Shown here piece by piece: positions 16,088 through 24,496 of a stretch of 64,000 bases of DNA. Source of the stretch: Gemmatimonadota bacterium (GTDB taxonomy: Bacteria > Gemmatimonadota > Gemmatimonadetes > Longimicrobiales > Gaopeijiaceae). The notes beneath the pieces were generated by a model. That model was given only the letters and a program-made list of their open reading frames with translations. It had not been told where the DNA came from and did not search any database. Within the stretch, counting starts at the first letter, position 1, and each line of letters starts with the position of its first letter. The translations under genes were made by a program, and so were the position numbers. The DNA lies in contig JAWKQO010000001.1 of the NCBI GenBank assembly GCA_041390105.1, positions 1,056,001 to 1,120,000 of the forward strand. The letters are read 5' to 3'.

Positions 16088-17094
16088 TCACTCTCTTCGT
16101 CAGGCTCCGGATCTGCGCGCTGCACGCCCCGCTCCCAGAGCCCTTCCAGCAATTCCCGCACACCGGCGCCGGTCACGGCCGAGATCTGAAAGCGTCCCCA
16201 CGCCTCGGGCGCGCGGATCGGCGGGACGGTCTGCTCCGACGACAACAGGTCGGACTTGGTCAGCACGAGGCAATGGGGTCGTGCGGCCAGCTCCGGTGAA
16301 TAGGACCTGAGCTCGTCTCGCAGGCCCTCGTACTCGGCCTGGGGATCCTCGGCATCGACGGGCACCAACAACGCGAGCGTATGGGTGCGCTCGATGTGTC
16401 GGAGGAACTGATGGCCCAGCCCTTTTCCCTCGGCCGCACCCTCGATGATGCCCGGGATGTCCGCGACCACGAACGATCGGAAGCCGGGCAGGGACACGAC
16501 TCCGAGCGCCGGTGTGAGCGTGGTGAACGGATAGTCGGCGACGCGGGGCCGCGCCGCCGAGATGGCCGCCAGCAACGTGGACTTCCCGGCGTTGGGCTGC
16601 CCCACCAACCCGACGTCGGCGATGAGCTTCAGCTCCAGCTCCAACCGCCGCTCCTCTCCTTCCTCGCCGGGCTCCCAGCGTCGCGGGGCCTGATTGGTCG
16701 ATGTGGCGAAGCGTGCATTGCCACGACCTCCGCGGCCACCGCGCGCTACGACGAGCTGGTCCCCGGGCTCGAGCAGCTCGCCCAGCAGCTCCCCGGTATC
16801 GGCATCGCGCGCAATGGTCCCGGGAGGGACCAGAATCTCGAGCGTCTTCCCCGACGCGCCGGTTCGGTTGCTGCCTTCACCGTGTCCTCCCCGCTCGGCC
16901 CGGTAGTGCTGGCGGTAGCGCTGGTCCAGGAGCGTACCCAGCTGGGGATCGGCGATCAGCACGATATCTCCTCCACGCCCGCCGTCCCCTCCCGCGGGGC
17001 CACCGCGAGGCACGCCGCTCTCGCGCCGAAAGGCGTCCGACCCGCTTCCCCCGGTACCCGCCGTGACAGTGATGACCGCACGATCGACGAACAT
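16075..17094 (-). CDS. obg: GTPase Obg/CgtA
   Basis: Essential ribosome-associated GTPase. The 339-residue protein has the glycine-rich Obg fold at residues 1-158 and the G domain after it: G1 GQPNAGKST (165-173), switch block DYPFTTLTP, G3 DIPGIIEGA and G4 TKSD. The usual C-terminal OCT extension is short or missing, as in many Obg proteins outside Firmicutes. Near the N-terminus the typical SFRREK box reads AFRRES. ATG at 17094 is clear. It starts three bases after the stop of the CMD-family gene and overlaps dprA. rpmA and rplU, the usual Obg neighbours, are not here. Confidence 0.97.
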   Translation of the reverse strand: MFVDRAVITVTAGTGGSGSDAFRRESGVPRGGPAGGDGGRGGDIVLIADPQLGTLLDQRYRQHYRAERGGHGEGSNRTGASGKTLEILVPPGTIARDADTGELLGELLEPGDQLVVARGGRGGRGNARFATSTNQAPRRWEPGEEGEERRLELELKLIADVGLVGQPNAGKSTLLAAISAARPRVADYPFTTLTPALGVVSLPGFRSFVVADIPGIIEGAAEGKGLGHQFLRHIERTHTLALLVPVDAEDPQAEYEGLRDELRSYSPELAARPHCLVLTKSDLLSSEQTVPPIRAPEAWGRFQISAVTGAGVRELLEGLWERGVQRADPEPDEESEWMP

Positions 17095-17097
17095 CGG

Positions 17098-17709
17098 TCA
17101 GGCACGCTCCGTCCGGGTACGCACGCGCGCCCACACCCTGCGCGCCTCAGCGGTCGTTCCCGGCGAGACCCGGGCCGCCGCATCGAGTGCCGCCTCTACT
17201 GCCGCGGTGGGTGCTCCGGCACGCAGCGCACCCCGAAGATGTGAGTGGAGCTGCGGATAGGCTCCCTGAGCCGCCAGCAGCGCCGCCACGCACAACTCGC
17301 GGCGCTCCAGATCGAGGCCGGGCCTGCCCAGGACCTTCCCATATCCGTCATTCACCATCCAACGCTCCAGATCGGGATGCAGGGACCTTACGTTCTCGCG
17401 CAGACGCTCCAACTGCTCACCGTAGACCCGGGCGCAGACGACGGGCCCCCGAGATGCCCAAGAGCGCTCGTCCTCTTCGAGCGGCGGCTCGGCGTGCGGC
17501 ACATGCTCCCTCCACAGTCCGAACGCAGCCAGCACCCGCGGATAGCCCGCGAAGAGGATCGCCTGCAAGAGCGTCTCCTCCACGGCGCGGGCTCCGGCGA
17601 CGCGCGCCGCCTGCGCCACCGCCTCCTCGAGGCCCCGCCCCTCGGAACTTCCGAGCGCCGCCGACAACTCGACCAGTGCCGCGGTCTCGGTGGTCTCGGC
17701 TTCAGTCAT
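17098..17709 (-). CDS. Carboxymuconolactone decarboxylase-family protein
   Basis: A 203-residue helical protein resembling the CMD/AhpD-like fold (duplicated helix bundles with AVEETLLQAILFAGYPRVLAAF and ERRELCVAALLAAQGAYPQLHSHLRGALRAGAPTAAVEAAL). In the AhpD subgroup a CxxC pair gives peroxidase activity; here no CxxC is present (only isolated Cys at about residues 110 and 153), so neither redox nor lactone-decarboxylase activity can be assumed. The start at ATG 17709 overlaps the end of the asparaginase gene by eight bases (17702-17709), which suggests coupled expression. It ends three bases before the obg start. Physiological role unknown. Confidence 0.85.
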   Translation of the reverse strand: MTEAETTETAALVELSAALGSSEGRGLEEAVAQAARVAGARAVEETLLQAILFAGYPRVLAAFGLWREHVPHAEPPLEEDERSWASRGPVVCARVYGEQLERLRENVRSLHPDLERWMVNDGYGKVLGRPGLDLERRELCVAALLAAQGAYPQLHSHLRGALRAGAPTAAVEAALDAAARVSPGTTAEARRVWARVRTRTERA

Positions 17710-18700
17710 GGAGGCGCCGCAGGTCGACCTTCGACTCGATCCGTCCCACCACCCAATCTCGTGTGTTGCGCACCAGAGGACGCGCATGCTCCGCGAGCGC
17801 AGCACGGTCGTCCTCCGACAACGCCCCCAGGGTCTCCAGGACCGCGAGCAGGGCTACGCCGGCAGCGCGCCAGCCGCCGTCCTCCACCTTGACGGCGATC
17901 CCCACTCCCGACTCCGGCAACCCCGCTCCGTACACCCCCTCTGCGCCCACCTTCGCGAACAGACGTGCCCCCGTGCGCTCCATGAGCGCGGTACACAGCC
18001 GACCGCTCCCCGCCACCTCGTACGGATGCGCAGTCATGGCTTCCACGACGGAGGCGGCCGGCTCTCCCCGGCGCGCCGCATCCGCGAACCGCGCGTAGGC
18101 CCGCGCCATGTCGAGTACGGGCAGAGCGAAGCAAGACACGCCGCATCCGTCCACCGCCACCTCGATGTCTTCACGGGATCGGCCCGTCCAGCGGGCGACC
18201 TCGGCCCACATCCGCTGCTGGACCGGGTGGGCGGCCTCGCTGTAGCCGGCCGTAGGCCATCCGTGGTAGCGCGCCAGCGCCAACATCCCAGCATGCTTTC
18301 CGGAGCAGTTGTTGTGAATGCGTCCGGGTGTCGCTCCTTGCGCGATCAGTCGTTCGGCCGACGCGGCGTGCATCGGCACCTGTGGACCGCACTCCAAGGC
18401 GTCCTCCGTGAGGTCGATCCGGTCCAGGAGGCCAGCCACGCGCCGGACATGCACCGGCTCCCCTCCATGGGAAGCGCAACAGATCGCCAGGTCGGAAGAC
18501 TCCAATCCGAACCTGGCGCAAACGCCGTCCTCCACGAGTGGGAGCGCCTGGATCGGTTTGGCGGAAGACCGGAAGAACGTGACGCGGGAGGGGTCCCCCG
18601 CCCCCCACAGATGACGCCCCTCCGCATCGGCGACCGCCACATGTACTGCGTGGCTCGACTCCTCGACCGAGCCACGCAGAACCGCGACGCGGTTACTCAC
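17702..18700 (-). CDS. L-asparaginase, class 3 (Rhizobium etli ReAIV/ReAV-type)
   Basis: Belongs to the Asparaginase_II family, unrelated in fold to the E. coli enzymes. Catalytic features described for R. etli ReAV are all visible at a constant offset of three: Ser45-x-x-Lys48 (SSAK), Cys132 and Lys135 in NNCSGKHAGM, and Asp184/Cys186 in VDGCGVSC, the zinc-binding residues. The length (332) is normal. Predicted cytoplasmic: no signal peptide. The start is GTG/ATG at 18700 with the standard N-terminus. It overlaps the CMD-family gene by eight bases and is followed by obg. The asparagine-hydrolysing role is inferred from residue conservation, not demonstrated. Confidence 0.93.
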   Translation of the reverse strand: MSNRVAVLRGSVEESSHAVHVAVADAEGRHLWGAGDPSRVTFFRSSAKPIQALPLVEDGVCARFGLESSDLAICCASHGGEPVHVRRVAGLLDRIDLTEDALECGPQVPMHAASAERLIAQGATPGRIHNNCSGKHAGMLALARYHGWPTAGYSEAAHPVQQRMWAEVARWTGRSREDIEVAVDGCGVSCFALPVLDMARAYARFADAARRGEPAASVVEAMTAHPYEVAGSGRLCTALMERTGARLFAKVGAEGVYGAGLPESGVGIAVKVEDGGWRAAGVALLAVLETLGALSEDDRAALAEHARPLVRNTRDWVVGRIESKVDLRRLHD

Positions 18701-18779
18701 GTGGAACCGGGACGCAGCCCCTCCCAGGCCCGGGATCTTCGCAGCCGCGCGGGGGCGTCGCTAGCCCAGGATGAGACAC

Positions 18780-20408
18780 TCACAGAGCCCCCTCGCCCCC
18801 CTGGGCGACCCGGACGAGGGCGCCCGCATCCGTGCCCGCCGAGCGCAGGGCCTCCACCGCGCGCATCAACGCGCGATCCGCCTCGGCCTGTACCAGGAAC
18901 TGCGCCTTCTCGCCGGAGGCCTGCAGCGCCAGCTCGGTGCGCAGCGTGTTGCGCAGGAACGGGGTTGCAGCCCGCCACACCGCGTCGTCCGCCTCGACAC
19001 CAGCCGCCTCCAAGACGCGCCGCAGGTCCGCCATCAGGGCGTCCGTCACCTGGACGGGCGGTCCGGCCGACTCACCCCGATCGGCGAGTGTGCTGATCAC
19101 GAAGTCGAAGATGGACCGGTTCAGCGCACCCCCGCTCTTGTAGAGTTCGAAGACTGCCTGCTGCGCCTCGGTCGGCAAGGTGTCAGGGAGCACGGTCAGG
19201 TCGGGGGTGATGCCGCCGCCACCCACCAGCGTGCGCCCACCCACGGAACGGACGGTCGGCAGATCGACCTCTCCGTCTCTCGGCACCAGCTGTCCGAAGG
19301 GGGAGAGCGCACCGGACGAGAGCTCGGCCACCTGTTCCGACCGGTCCTTCTGGATAGACCGTCCCACCGGCGTGTACCAGCGGGCCGTCGTAAGCTTGAG
19401 GACGTCTCCACCCGCGAGCGGATAGAGCGTCTGCACCGATCCCTTGCCGAAGGTGCGGTGGCCGATCAGCAGGGCGCGGTCATGGTCCTGCAGCGCACCC
19501 GCGACGATCTCGGAAGCGCTCGCCGACCGCTCGTCCACCAACACCACCAGGGGGAAACCGGGATAGCGCTGCGCACGCGTGGCACGATACGTCTCCGACT
19601 GCATCTCCGCGCGTCCGCGCGTCTCGACGATGTCCGCCCCCGCGTCGAGAAACAACTCCGAGATCCCGATTCCCGCGTCCAGGACGCCACCCGGGTTCCC
19701 GCGCAGATCCAGCACCACTCCGCGTGCGCCTTCCGCCCGCAACGAGTCGATCGCGGCGCCGACCTCGTCGGTCGACGTCTCAGAGAAGATCTGCAGCGGT
19801 ACGTAGCCGATGTCCTCCCCGAGCATCGCGTGGAACGGCACCGATTTCACTTCGATGCGCTCGCGCGTGACCAGGAACTCGAGCTCGCTCTCGACGCCGG
19901 GACGCTGCACGCCGATCTGCACCTCGGTGCCGGGCCGGCCGCGAAGGCGATCGACGGCCTTGTCGGAACTCCCCTCCCCGACCACCCGCTCCGAATCCAC
20001 GGCCACGATCAGGTCGCCGGCCCGGATGCCGGCCCGCTGCGCGGGCGTCCCGGGCATGGCTGTCACGACGGTCACGTACCCCTCGCGCTCGACCACCTCC
20101 AGGCCCACCCCACCGTAGTTGCCCTCGGTGCGAATGGCGAAGTTGCGATAGTCGTCGTGCTGCAGGAACGCCGTATTGGGGTCCCCGAGTCGCTCCAACA
20201 TGCCCTCGATGGCGGCGTTGTAGAGCTCCTCCTGGTCGACGTCTTCCACGTAGTTCTGGCTGACCAGATCCGCCACCTGATCGAACAGGCGGCCGCGGAG
20301 AAAGCCGGGTGCTCCCCGCTCGGTGCCCTGCTGGAAGAACCAGCCTCCCGTCAGAACGGCGATCCCGAGGACCAGCGCGGGCCCCAGGAGTGATCGGTTC
20401 AGCCTCAT
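18780..20408 (-). CDS. C-terminal processing peptidase (S41 family, PDZ domain)
   Basis: Carboxy-terminal processing protease, probably anchored in the inner membrane and facing the periplasm by an N-terminal segment (about residues 8-26, hydrophobic). The PDZ domain spans roughly 95-190 (YGGVGLEVVEREGYVTVVTAMPGTPAQRAGIRAGD). The S41 catalytic core follows, with VVLDLRGNPGG, the nucleophile context VDERSASASEIVAGALQDH and the FGKGSVQ block containing the catalytic lysine. The 542-residue length exceeds typical CtpA by a C-terminal tail of about 150 residues of unknown function. It follows tmk by 20 bases. Its substrate cannot be told from sequence. Confidence 0.95.
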   Translation of the reverse strand: MRLNRSLLGPALVLGIAVLTGGWFFQQGTERGAPGFLRGRLFDQVADLVSQNYVEDVDQEELYNAAIEGMLERLGDPNTAFLQHDDYRNFAIRTEGNYGGVGLEVVEREGYVTVVTAMPGTPAQRAGIRAGDLIVAVDSERVVGEGSSDKAVDRLRGRPGTEVQIGVQRPGVESELEFLVTRERIEVKSVPFHAMLGEDIGYVPLQIFSETSTDEVGAAIDSLRAEGARGVVLDLRGNPGGVLDAGIGISELFLDAGADIVETRGRAEMQSETYRATRAQRYPGFPLVVLVDERSASASEIVAGALQDHDRALLIGHRTFGKGSVQTLYPLAGGDVLKLTTARWYTPVGRSIQKDRSEQVAELSSGALSPFGQLVPRDGEVDLPTVRSVGGRTLVGGGGITPDLTVLPDTLPTEAQQAVFELYKSGGALNRSIFDFVISTLADRGESAGPPVQVTDALMADLRRVLEAAGVEADDAVWRAATPFLRNTLRTELALQASGEKAQFLVQAEADRALMRAVEALRSAGTDAGALVRVAQGGEGAL

Positions 20409-20428
20409 TGCGATCTGCCTCCAGTGCG

Positions 20429-21097
20429 TCAGGAGCCGGTCGGCAAGCTGCCGAAGAACTCGGGAAGCTCAGCCACCAGGGCCTCTCGTAACCTCGCCTC
20501 CACCGCCTCGACCGAGCCAGTGCCGTCGATCCTGACCATACCCGGTTCCGTGGCAGCCAGTTCACGGTAGCCGCGCTGTACCCGGACCAGGAACTCCGCT
20601 CCCTGGCGTTCCATCCGGTCGTGGTGCTTCCCGGCGGCCCGCTGGCGTGCGGTCCCGGCCTCGTCGGGGAGATCCAGCAGCAGCGTCACATCCGGCCCCA
20701 CTCCTCCCGTGGCGAGCTCCGTGACCTGCCGGATGTGCTGAAGGTCGAGCCCCCGGCCGTACCCTTGGTAGGCCAGCGTGGACAACGCGAAGCGGTCCGC
20801 CAGCACCACTTCCCCGCGCTCCAACGCGGGGACGATCACTTCGGTGACCAGGGCTGCGCGGGCGGCCGACACCAGCAGCAACTCGGGCACCGGTCCGATC
20901 TCGAGGTCCGTCCGCACCCAGAGGTGGGAGCGGATCGCCTCTCCGATGGCCGTGCCCCCCGGCTCCCGCACGGTGCGGACCTCGAGGCCGCCCGCACGCG
21001 CCCACTCGGCCAAACGGGCGGCCTGGGTGGTCTTGCCCGCCCCTTCGGGGCCTTCGAGCACTACGAACACACCCCGCCGGCGGACGGCGTCCGTCAT
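20429..21097 (-). CDS. tmk: Thymidylate kinase
   Basis: Phosphorylates dTMP to dTDP. The 222-residue protein starts with the P-loop GPEGAGKT (residues 16-23), followed by VREPGGTAIGEAIRSHL and the DRFALSTLAYQG motif that contacts the nucleotide, then the lid DRMERQGAEFLVRVQRGYRELA. The length is typical. It lies between ino1 (upstream, 31 bases) and the S41 protease gene (downstream, 20 bases), so it is likely co-transcribed with both. ATG at 21097. No holB follows, unlike in E. coli. Confidence 0.97.
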   Translation of the reverse strand: MTDAVRRRGVFVVLEGPEGAGKTTQAARLAEWARAGGLEVRTVREPGGTAIGEAIRSHLWVRTDLEIGPVPELLLVSAARAALVTEVIVPALERGEVVLADRFALSTLAYQGYGRGLDLQHIRQVTELATGGVGPDVTLLLDLPDEAGTARQRAAGKHHDRMERQGAEFLVRVQRGYRELAATEPGMVRIDGTGSVEAVEARLREALVAELPEFFGSLPTGS

Positions 21098-21128
21098 CGT
21101 TCTGCCGTCCGCCGGCAGGTCGCCAGGA

Positions 21129-22445
21129 TCACTCGTAGTACTCGATCCCGAGGTGGGTGATCTGCTCCTCGCCCCCGAGCCAACGCAGCGTGTTCTTCAG
21201 CTTCCAGTGCTGGATGAACAGATCGTGTTCGGGGCTCAGGCCCGTGGCCGGTACCTGGGGGCTCTTGAAGTAGAAGGAGAGCCACTCCTGGACCCCTCGC
21301 ATCCCCGCACGCGAGGCGAGATCCAGGAAGATGGCGAGGTCCAGGACGATCGGCGCCGCCAGGATGGAATCGCGGCAGAGAAAGTCCACCTTGATCTGCA
21401 TGGGATAGCCCATCCATCCGAAGATGTCGAGGTTGTCCCAGCCTTCTTTGTTGTCGCCGCGCGGCGGATAGTAGTTGATCCGGACCTTGTGGTAGATGTC
21501 CCCGTACAGCTCGGGGTACATGGAGGGCTGCAGGATGTGCTCGAGCACCCCCAGCTTCGATTCCTCCTTGGTCTTGAACGACTCGGGATCGTCGAGGACG
21601 GCGCCGTCACGGTTCCCGAGGATGTTCGTGCTGAACCAGCCGCTCAGACCGAGCATGCGCGCCTTGAGGCCGGGCGCCAGGATGGTCTTCATGAGCGTTT
21701 GGCCGGTCTTGAAGTCCTTCCCCCCGATGGGCACGTTGCGATCGACGGCCAGCCGCACCAGCGCCGGGAAGTCGGCGGACAGGTTGGGAGCGCCGTTGGC
21801 GTAAGGCACGCCCTCCATGATGGCGGCATACGCGTAGAGCATGGAGGGCGCGATCCCGGGATCGTTGTCCTCCATCCCCTTCTCGAAGGCTTCGATGCTC
21901 TGGTGGACCTCGGTGGGCTTGAGGAAGATCTCGGTGGAACCGCACCAGACCATCACCAGGCGATCGCATCCGTTGTCCCGCTTGAAGGCGCGGATATCCT
22001 CGCGCAGCTGCTCGGCCAGCTCACGCTTGCTGGACGCTTTCTTGACGTTGGTCCCGTCGAGTCGCTTGACGTAGCTGCGGTCGAACGCGGCCGGCATGGG
22101 CTTGACCGTCCGGAGCGGCTCTTCGATCGGATCCAGGTGCCTGCGCTCGAGGACGCCCGCGTTGATGGCGCTGTCGAACGCGTCGTCCGGGATCGGGTCC
22201 CAAGCGCCGAAGACGAGCTGGTCCAGCTCGGCCAGGCCGATGAACTCGCGAATGAGCGGAGCGCGGTTCTCCGTGCGCTTGCCCAGCCGGATCGTGTTCA
22301 TCTGGCTGAGACTGCCGATCGGACGTGCCAGTCCTCGCTTGGCGGCTTCCACTCCGGCGACGACGGTGGTGGCCACCGCTCCCAGCCCGGGGAGCAATAC
22401 GCCGACCTTGCCCTGAGCGGGGCGGATCTCCGGCCGTTGCATCAC
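21129..22445 (-). CDS. ino1: Inositol-3-phosphate synthase
   Basis: Converts glucose 6-phosphate to myo-inositol 3-phosphate with NAD as a tightly bound cofactor; the committed step of inositol lipid synthesis. The 438-residue protein carries the NAD-binding segment VLLPGLGAVATTVVAG, GSLSQMNTIRLGKR, the catalytic-loop region STNILGNRDGAVL (eukaryotic form: NHLGNNDG) and IGGKDFKTGQTLMKTILAPG. Two overlapping starts exist, GTG at 22445 and ATG at 22442; AAGGAG lies eight bases before the GTG. Directly upstream is a CDP-alcohol phosphatidyltransferase, so the product probably feeds phosphatidylinositol(-phosphate) formation. Confidence 0.96.
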   Translation of the reverse strand: MMQRPEIRPAQGKVGVLLPGLGAVATTVVAGVEAAKRGLARPIGSLSQMNTIRLGKRTENRAPLIREFIGLAELDQLVFGAWDPIPDDAFDSAINAGVLERRHLDPIEEPLRTVKPMPAAFDRSYVKRLDGTNVKKASSKRELAEQLREDIRAFKRDNGCDRLVMVWCGSTEIFLKPTEVHQSIEAFEKGMEDNDPGIAPSMLYAYAAIMEGVPYANGAPNLSADFPALVRLAVDRNVPIGGKDFKTGQTLMKTILAPGLKARMLGLSGWFSTNILGNRDGAVLDDPESFKTKEESKLGVLEHILQPSMYPELYGDIYHKVRINYYPPRGDNKEGWDNLDIFGWMGYPMQIKVDFLCRDSILAAPIVLDLAIFLDLASRAGMRGVQEWLSFYFKSPQVPATGLSPEHDLFIQHWKLKNTLRWLGGEEQITHLGIEYYE

Positions 22446-22481
22446 GGGTGCTTCTCCTTGCGTGTTCGGTGAGCTCCGGCG

Positions 22482-23174
22482 TCAGACCGGAGGATTGGAC
22501 GTGCCAGCCGACGCCGCCTGGGGCGGTGTCGGTGCTTCCAGCGGGACCCCGGCCGCGTGCCGGTAGACCCAGACCATGCGTTGGATCGCGGTGATGTTCG
22601 TCGTAATGGCCATCAGCACGATGATGCCGCTGATGACAGCCCCGTTCCACATCAGCCCGAACAAGATCGAGCCCAGACCCAGAAGCACCACCCGCTCGGC
22701 CCTCTGCATGAACCCGACGCTACAGTCGAGGCCGAGTGCCTCCGCACGGGAACGGGTGTAGCTCACCATCATGGAGCCCGCCAGAGCCAGCACGATCATA
22801 TAGATCATCCAGACGTCGGCGAGCTCGGTGCGAACGGTGTTGTACAGCGAGAGCAGCCCGACGAAGACGACCACCTCGCTGATGCGGTCCATGGTGGAGT
22901 CGTAGAACGACCCGAACTTCGAGGCCAGGCCGCTCTCCCGAGCCACGCGGCCGTCGAAGATGTCGAACAGGCCTCCCAGCAGCACGAAGAAGCCGGCCGT
23001 CCGCACGTGGTCGGTGTGGTAGAGGTAGCCCGCCACCACCGTGGAGACGAATCCCAGCGTGGAGATGGCGTTGGGGTGTACTCGATTCCGCACCAACCAG
23101 CGCGTCGCCGGCTCGATGATACGATAGACCGGAAGGCGCAGCGCCTTCAGGCCCTTTTCGCGCTGGGCGCTCAC
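22482..23174 (-). CDS. CDP-alcohol phosphatidyltransferase (likely phosphatidylinositol-type)
   Basis: Integral membrane enzyme that joins CDP-diacylglycerol to an alcohol head group. The complete family signature D-x2-D-G-x2-A-R-x8-G-x3-D-x3-D is at residues 71-96 (DIFDGRVAR, then GSFYDSTMD). About six membrane segments are apparent. The acceptor is not fixed by the motif, but the gene is immediately upstream of ino1 (36 bases), which points to inositol or inositol phosphate rather than glycerol phosphate; this is inference. GTG at 23174 overlaps the YlbF-family stop (GTGA). PgsA-type assignment cannot be excluded without a phylogeny. Confidence 0.9.
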   Translation of the reverse strand: MSAQREKGLKALRLPVYRIIEPATRWLVRNRVHPNAISTLGFVSTVVAGYLYHTDHVRTAGFFVLLGGLFDIFDGRVARESGLASKFGSFYDSTMDRISEVVVFVGLLSLYNTVRTELADVWMIYMIVLALAGSMMVSYTRSRAEALGLDCSVGFMQRAERVVLLGLGSILFGLMWNGAVISGIIVLMAITTNITAIQRMVWVYRHAAGVPLEAPTPPQAASAGTSNPPV

Positions 23175-23530
23175 GACGGCAAGATGATGCGGCTTTCGCC
23201 GCCCTCTTCGAGACCCTGCGTGATGGTCTCGTTCACACGCATCAGGACCTTGTCGAAATTCGATTGCGCGGCGACCAACCGTTGGTAGCTGCTGTTGGTC
23301 TGCAAGCGACCGAAGGTCTCATTGTACGCTTCGGCGAGTTCGGACTCGGGCTCCTGACCCCCCCGCAGCGCCTCGGCGACCCGAGCCTCCAAGGCGTCCA
23401 TCTCGTCCCGCAGTCGGGTCAGGTCGGCGTCCTCGTCGGCCGACCGGATGGCCCGCCGCAGGGCCTGGTACTCGTCGGTCCGGGCCAGTGCGCCTCCCAG
23501 ATCCCTTGCCATGTTCAACAGTGCCGACAT
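23171..23530 (-). CDS. YlbF/YmcA family protein
   Basis: A 119-residue all-helical protein of the YlbF/YmcA family (Com_YlbF). In Bacillus these proteins form the Y-complex with YaaT and support RNase Y-dependent RNA processing, competence and biofilm regulation. Features seen: an N-terminal amphipathic helix, a central segment rich in Asp/Glu/Ala with ADLTRLRDEMDALEARVAEAL, and NSSYQRLVAAQSNFDKVLMRVNETI near the C-terminus, the most conserved part. It lies upstream of the phosphatidyltransferase with a GTGA overlap. Why a Firmicute-type RNA-processing factor sits with lipid genes is unclear; the operon context is notable but functionally uninformative. Confidence 0.85.
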   Translation of the reverse strand: MSALLNMARDLGGALARTDEYQALRRAIRSADEDADLTRLRDEMDALEARVAEALRGGQEPESELAEAYNETFGRLQTNSSYQRLVAAQSNFDKVLMRVNETITQGLEEGGESRIILPS

Positions 23531-23587
23531 GCCGGTCCCCTCACCCTCGTCCGGGCCTCCAGGGCCCCTGAACCACGATGGACGGCC

Positions 23588-24496
23588 CTAGACGGACCGC
23601 CTGGCGGCGAGAAGATAACGATCCTTGCCGCTCAAGTCCTCGGCGACGCGAACTTCCTCCCAGCTTCCCACGTCCCGGGCGAGGTCCGCCACCTGGGCCC
23701 CCTGCCCGGCGCCGATCTCGAGCGCCAGCAACCCGCCCGGGGCCACCACCCGACCCCCGTCGCGAATCAGCACGTTGACGAGGGCCAGGCCCTCCTCGTC
23801 GGCGAAGAGTGCCTGGGCGGGCTCGTAGTCGGCCACCTCGGGGGCGAGAGCGGGCCGCTCGGACCAGGCCACGTAGGGAGGGTTGGCCACCAGGACGTCG
23901 AAGCGCTCGCCCGACTCGATGACGGACAAGCCGTCACCCTGGCGCCACTCGACATCCGTGAGGCCCAGGCGGGCGGCGTTGGCGCGGGCCACCTCCAGCG
24001 CGTCGCCCGAGAGGTCAGAGGCGACGATGCGACCGAAGCTGCCCTCGCGTCGCAACGACAGCGCAATGGCGCCCGACCCGGTCGCGATCTCCAGCACGCC
24101 GGTGATCCCAGCACCCCGCGCAGCGGCCCAATCGAGCACGTGACCCACCAGCCCCTCGGTCTCGGGCCTCGGAATCAGCACCCTGGGGTCGACGAGCAGC
24201 TCGAGCTCCCGGAAGGCTGCCGATCCCACGACATACTGCAGGGGTTCCCGCCGCCCCCTGCGCAGGAGGAGCGGGCGAAAGGCGTCGAGCTCGGCCCGCT
24301 CCAGCGGACGATCGAACTGGAGGTAGAGGTCGAGGCGCCCGACGCCCAGTGCGTGGGCCAGGAGGAGCTCCACATCGAGCCGAGGTCGCTCCAGACCCTT
24401 CTGCTCGAGGTACTGGGTGCTCCAGCGCAGCAGGTGCAGGAGCGTCCAGGCCGCCCCCTCCACGGGGGGCTCGACCGGCGCTGGACGCGTGCTCAC
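23588..24496 (-). CDS. prmC: Peptide chain release factor N5-glutamine methyltransferase
   Basis: Methylates the Gln of the GGQ motif in RF1 and RF2. The 302-residue protein has an N-terminal helical recognition domain and a C-terminal SAM-methyltransferase with LEIATGSGAIALSL and the diagnostic NPPY in VLVANPPYVAW. GTG at 24496 overlaps the prfA stop (GTGA, 24493-24496), the common prfA-prmC arrangement, so enzyme and substrate are co-translated. It is followed after 57 bases by the YlbF-family gene. Confidence 0.97.
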   Translation of the reverse strand: MSTRPAPVEPPVEGAAWTLLHLLRWSTQYLEQKGLERPRLDVELLLAHALGVGRLDLYLQFDRPLERAELDAFRPLLLRRGRREPLQYVVGSAAFRELELLVDPRVLIPRPETEGLVGHVLDWAAARGAGITGVLEIATGSGAIALSLRREGSFGRIVASDLSGDALEVARANAARLGLTDVEWRQGDGLSVIESGERFDVLVANPPYVAWSERPALAPEVADYEPAQALFADEEGLALVNVLIRDGGRVVAPGGLLALEIGAGQGAQVADLARDVGSWEEVRVAEDLSGKDRYLLAARRSV

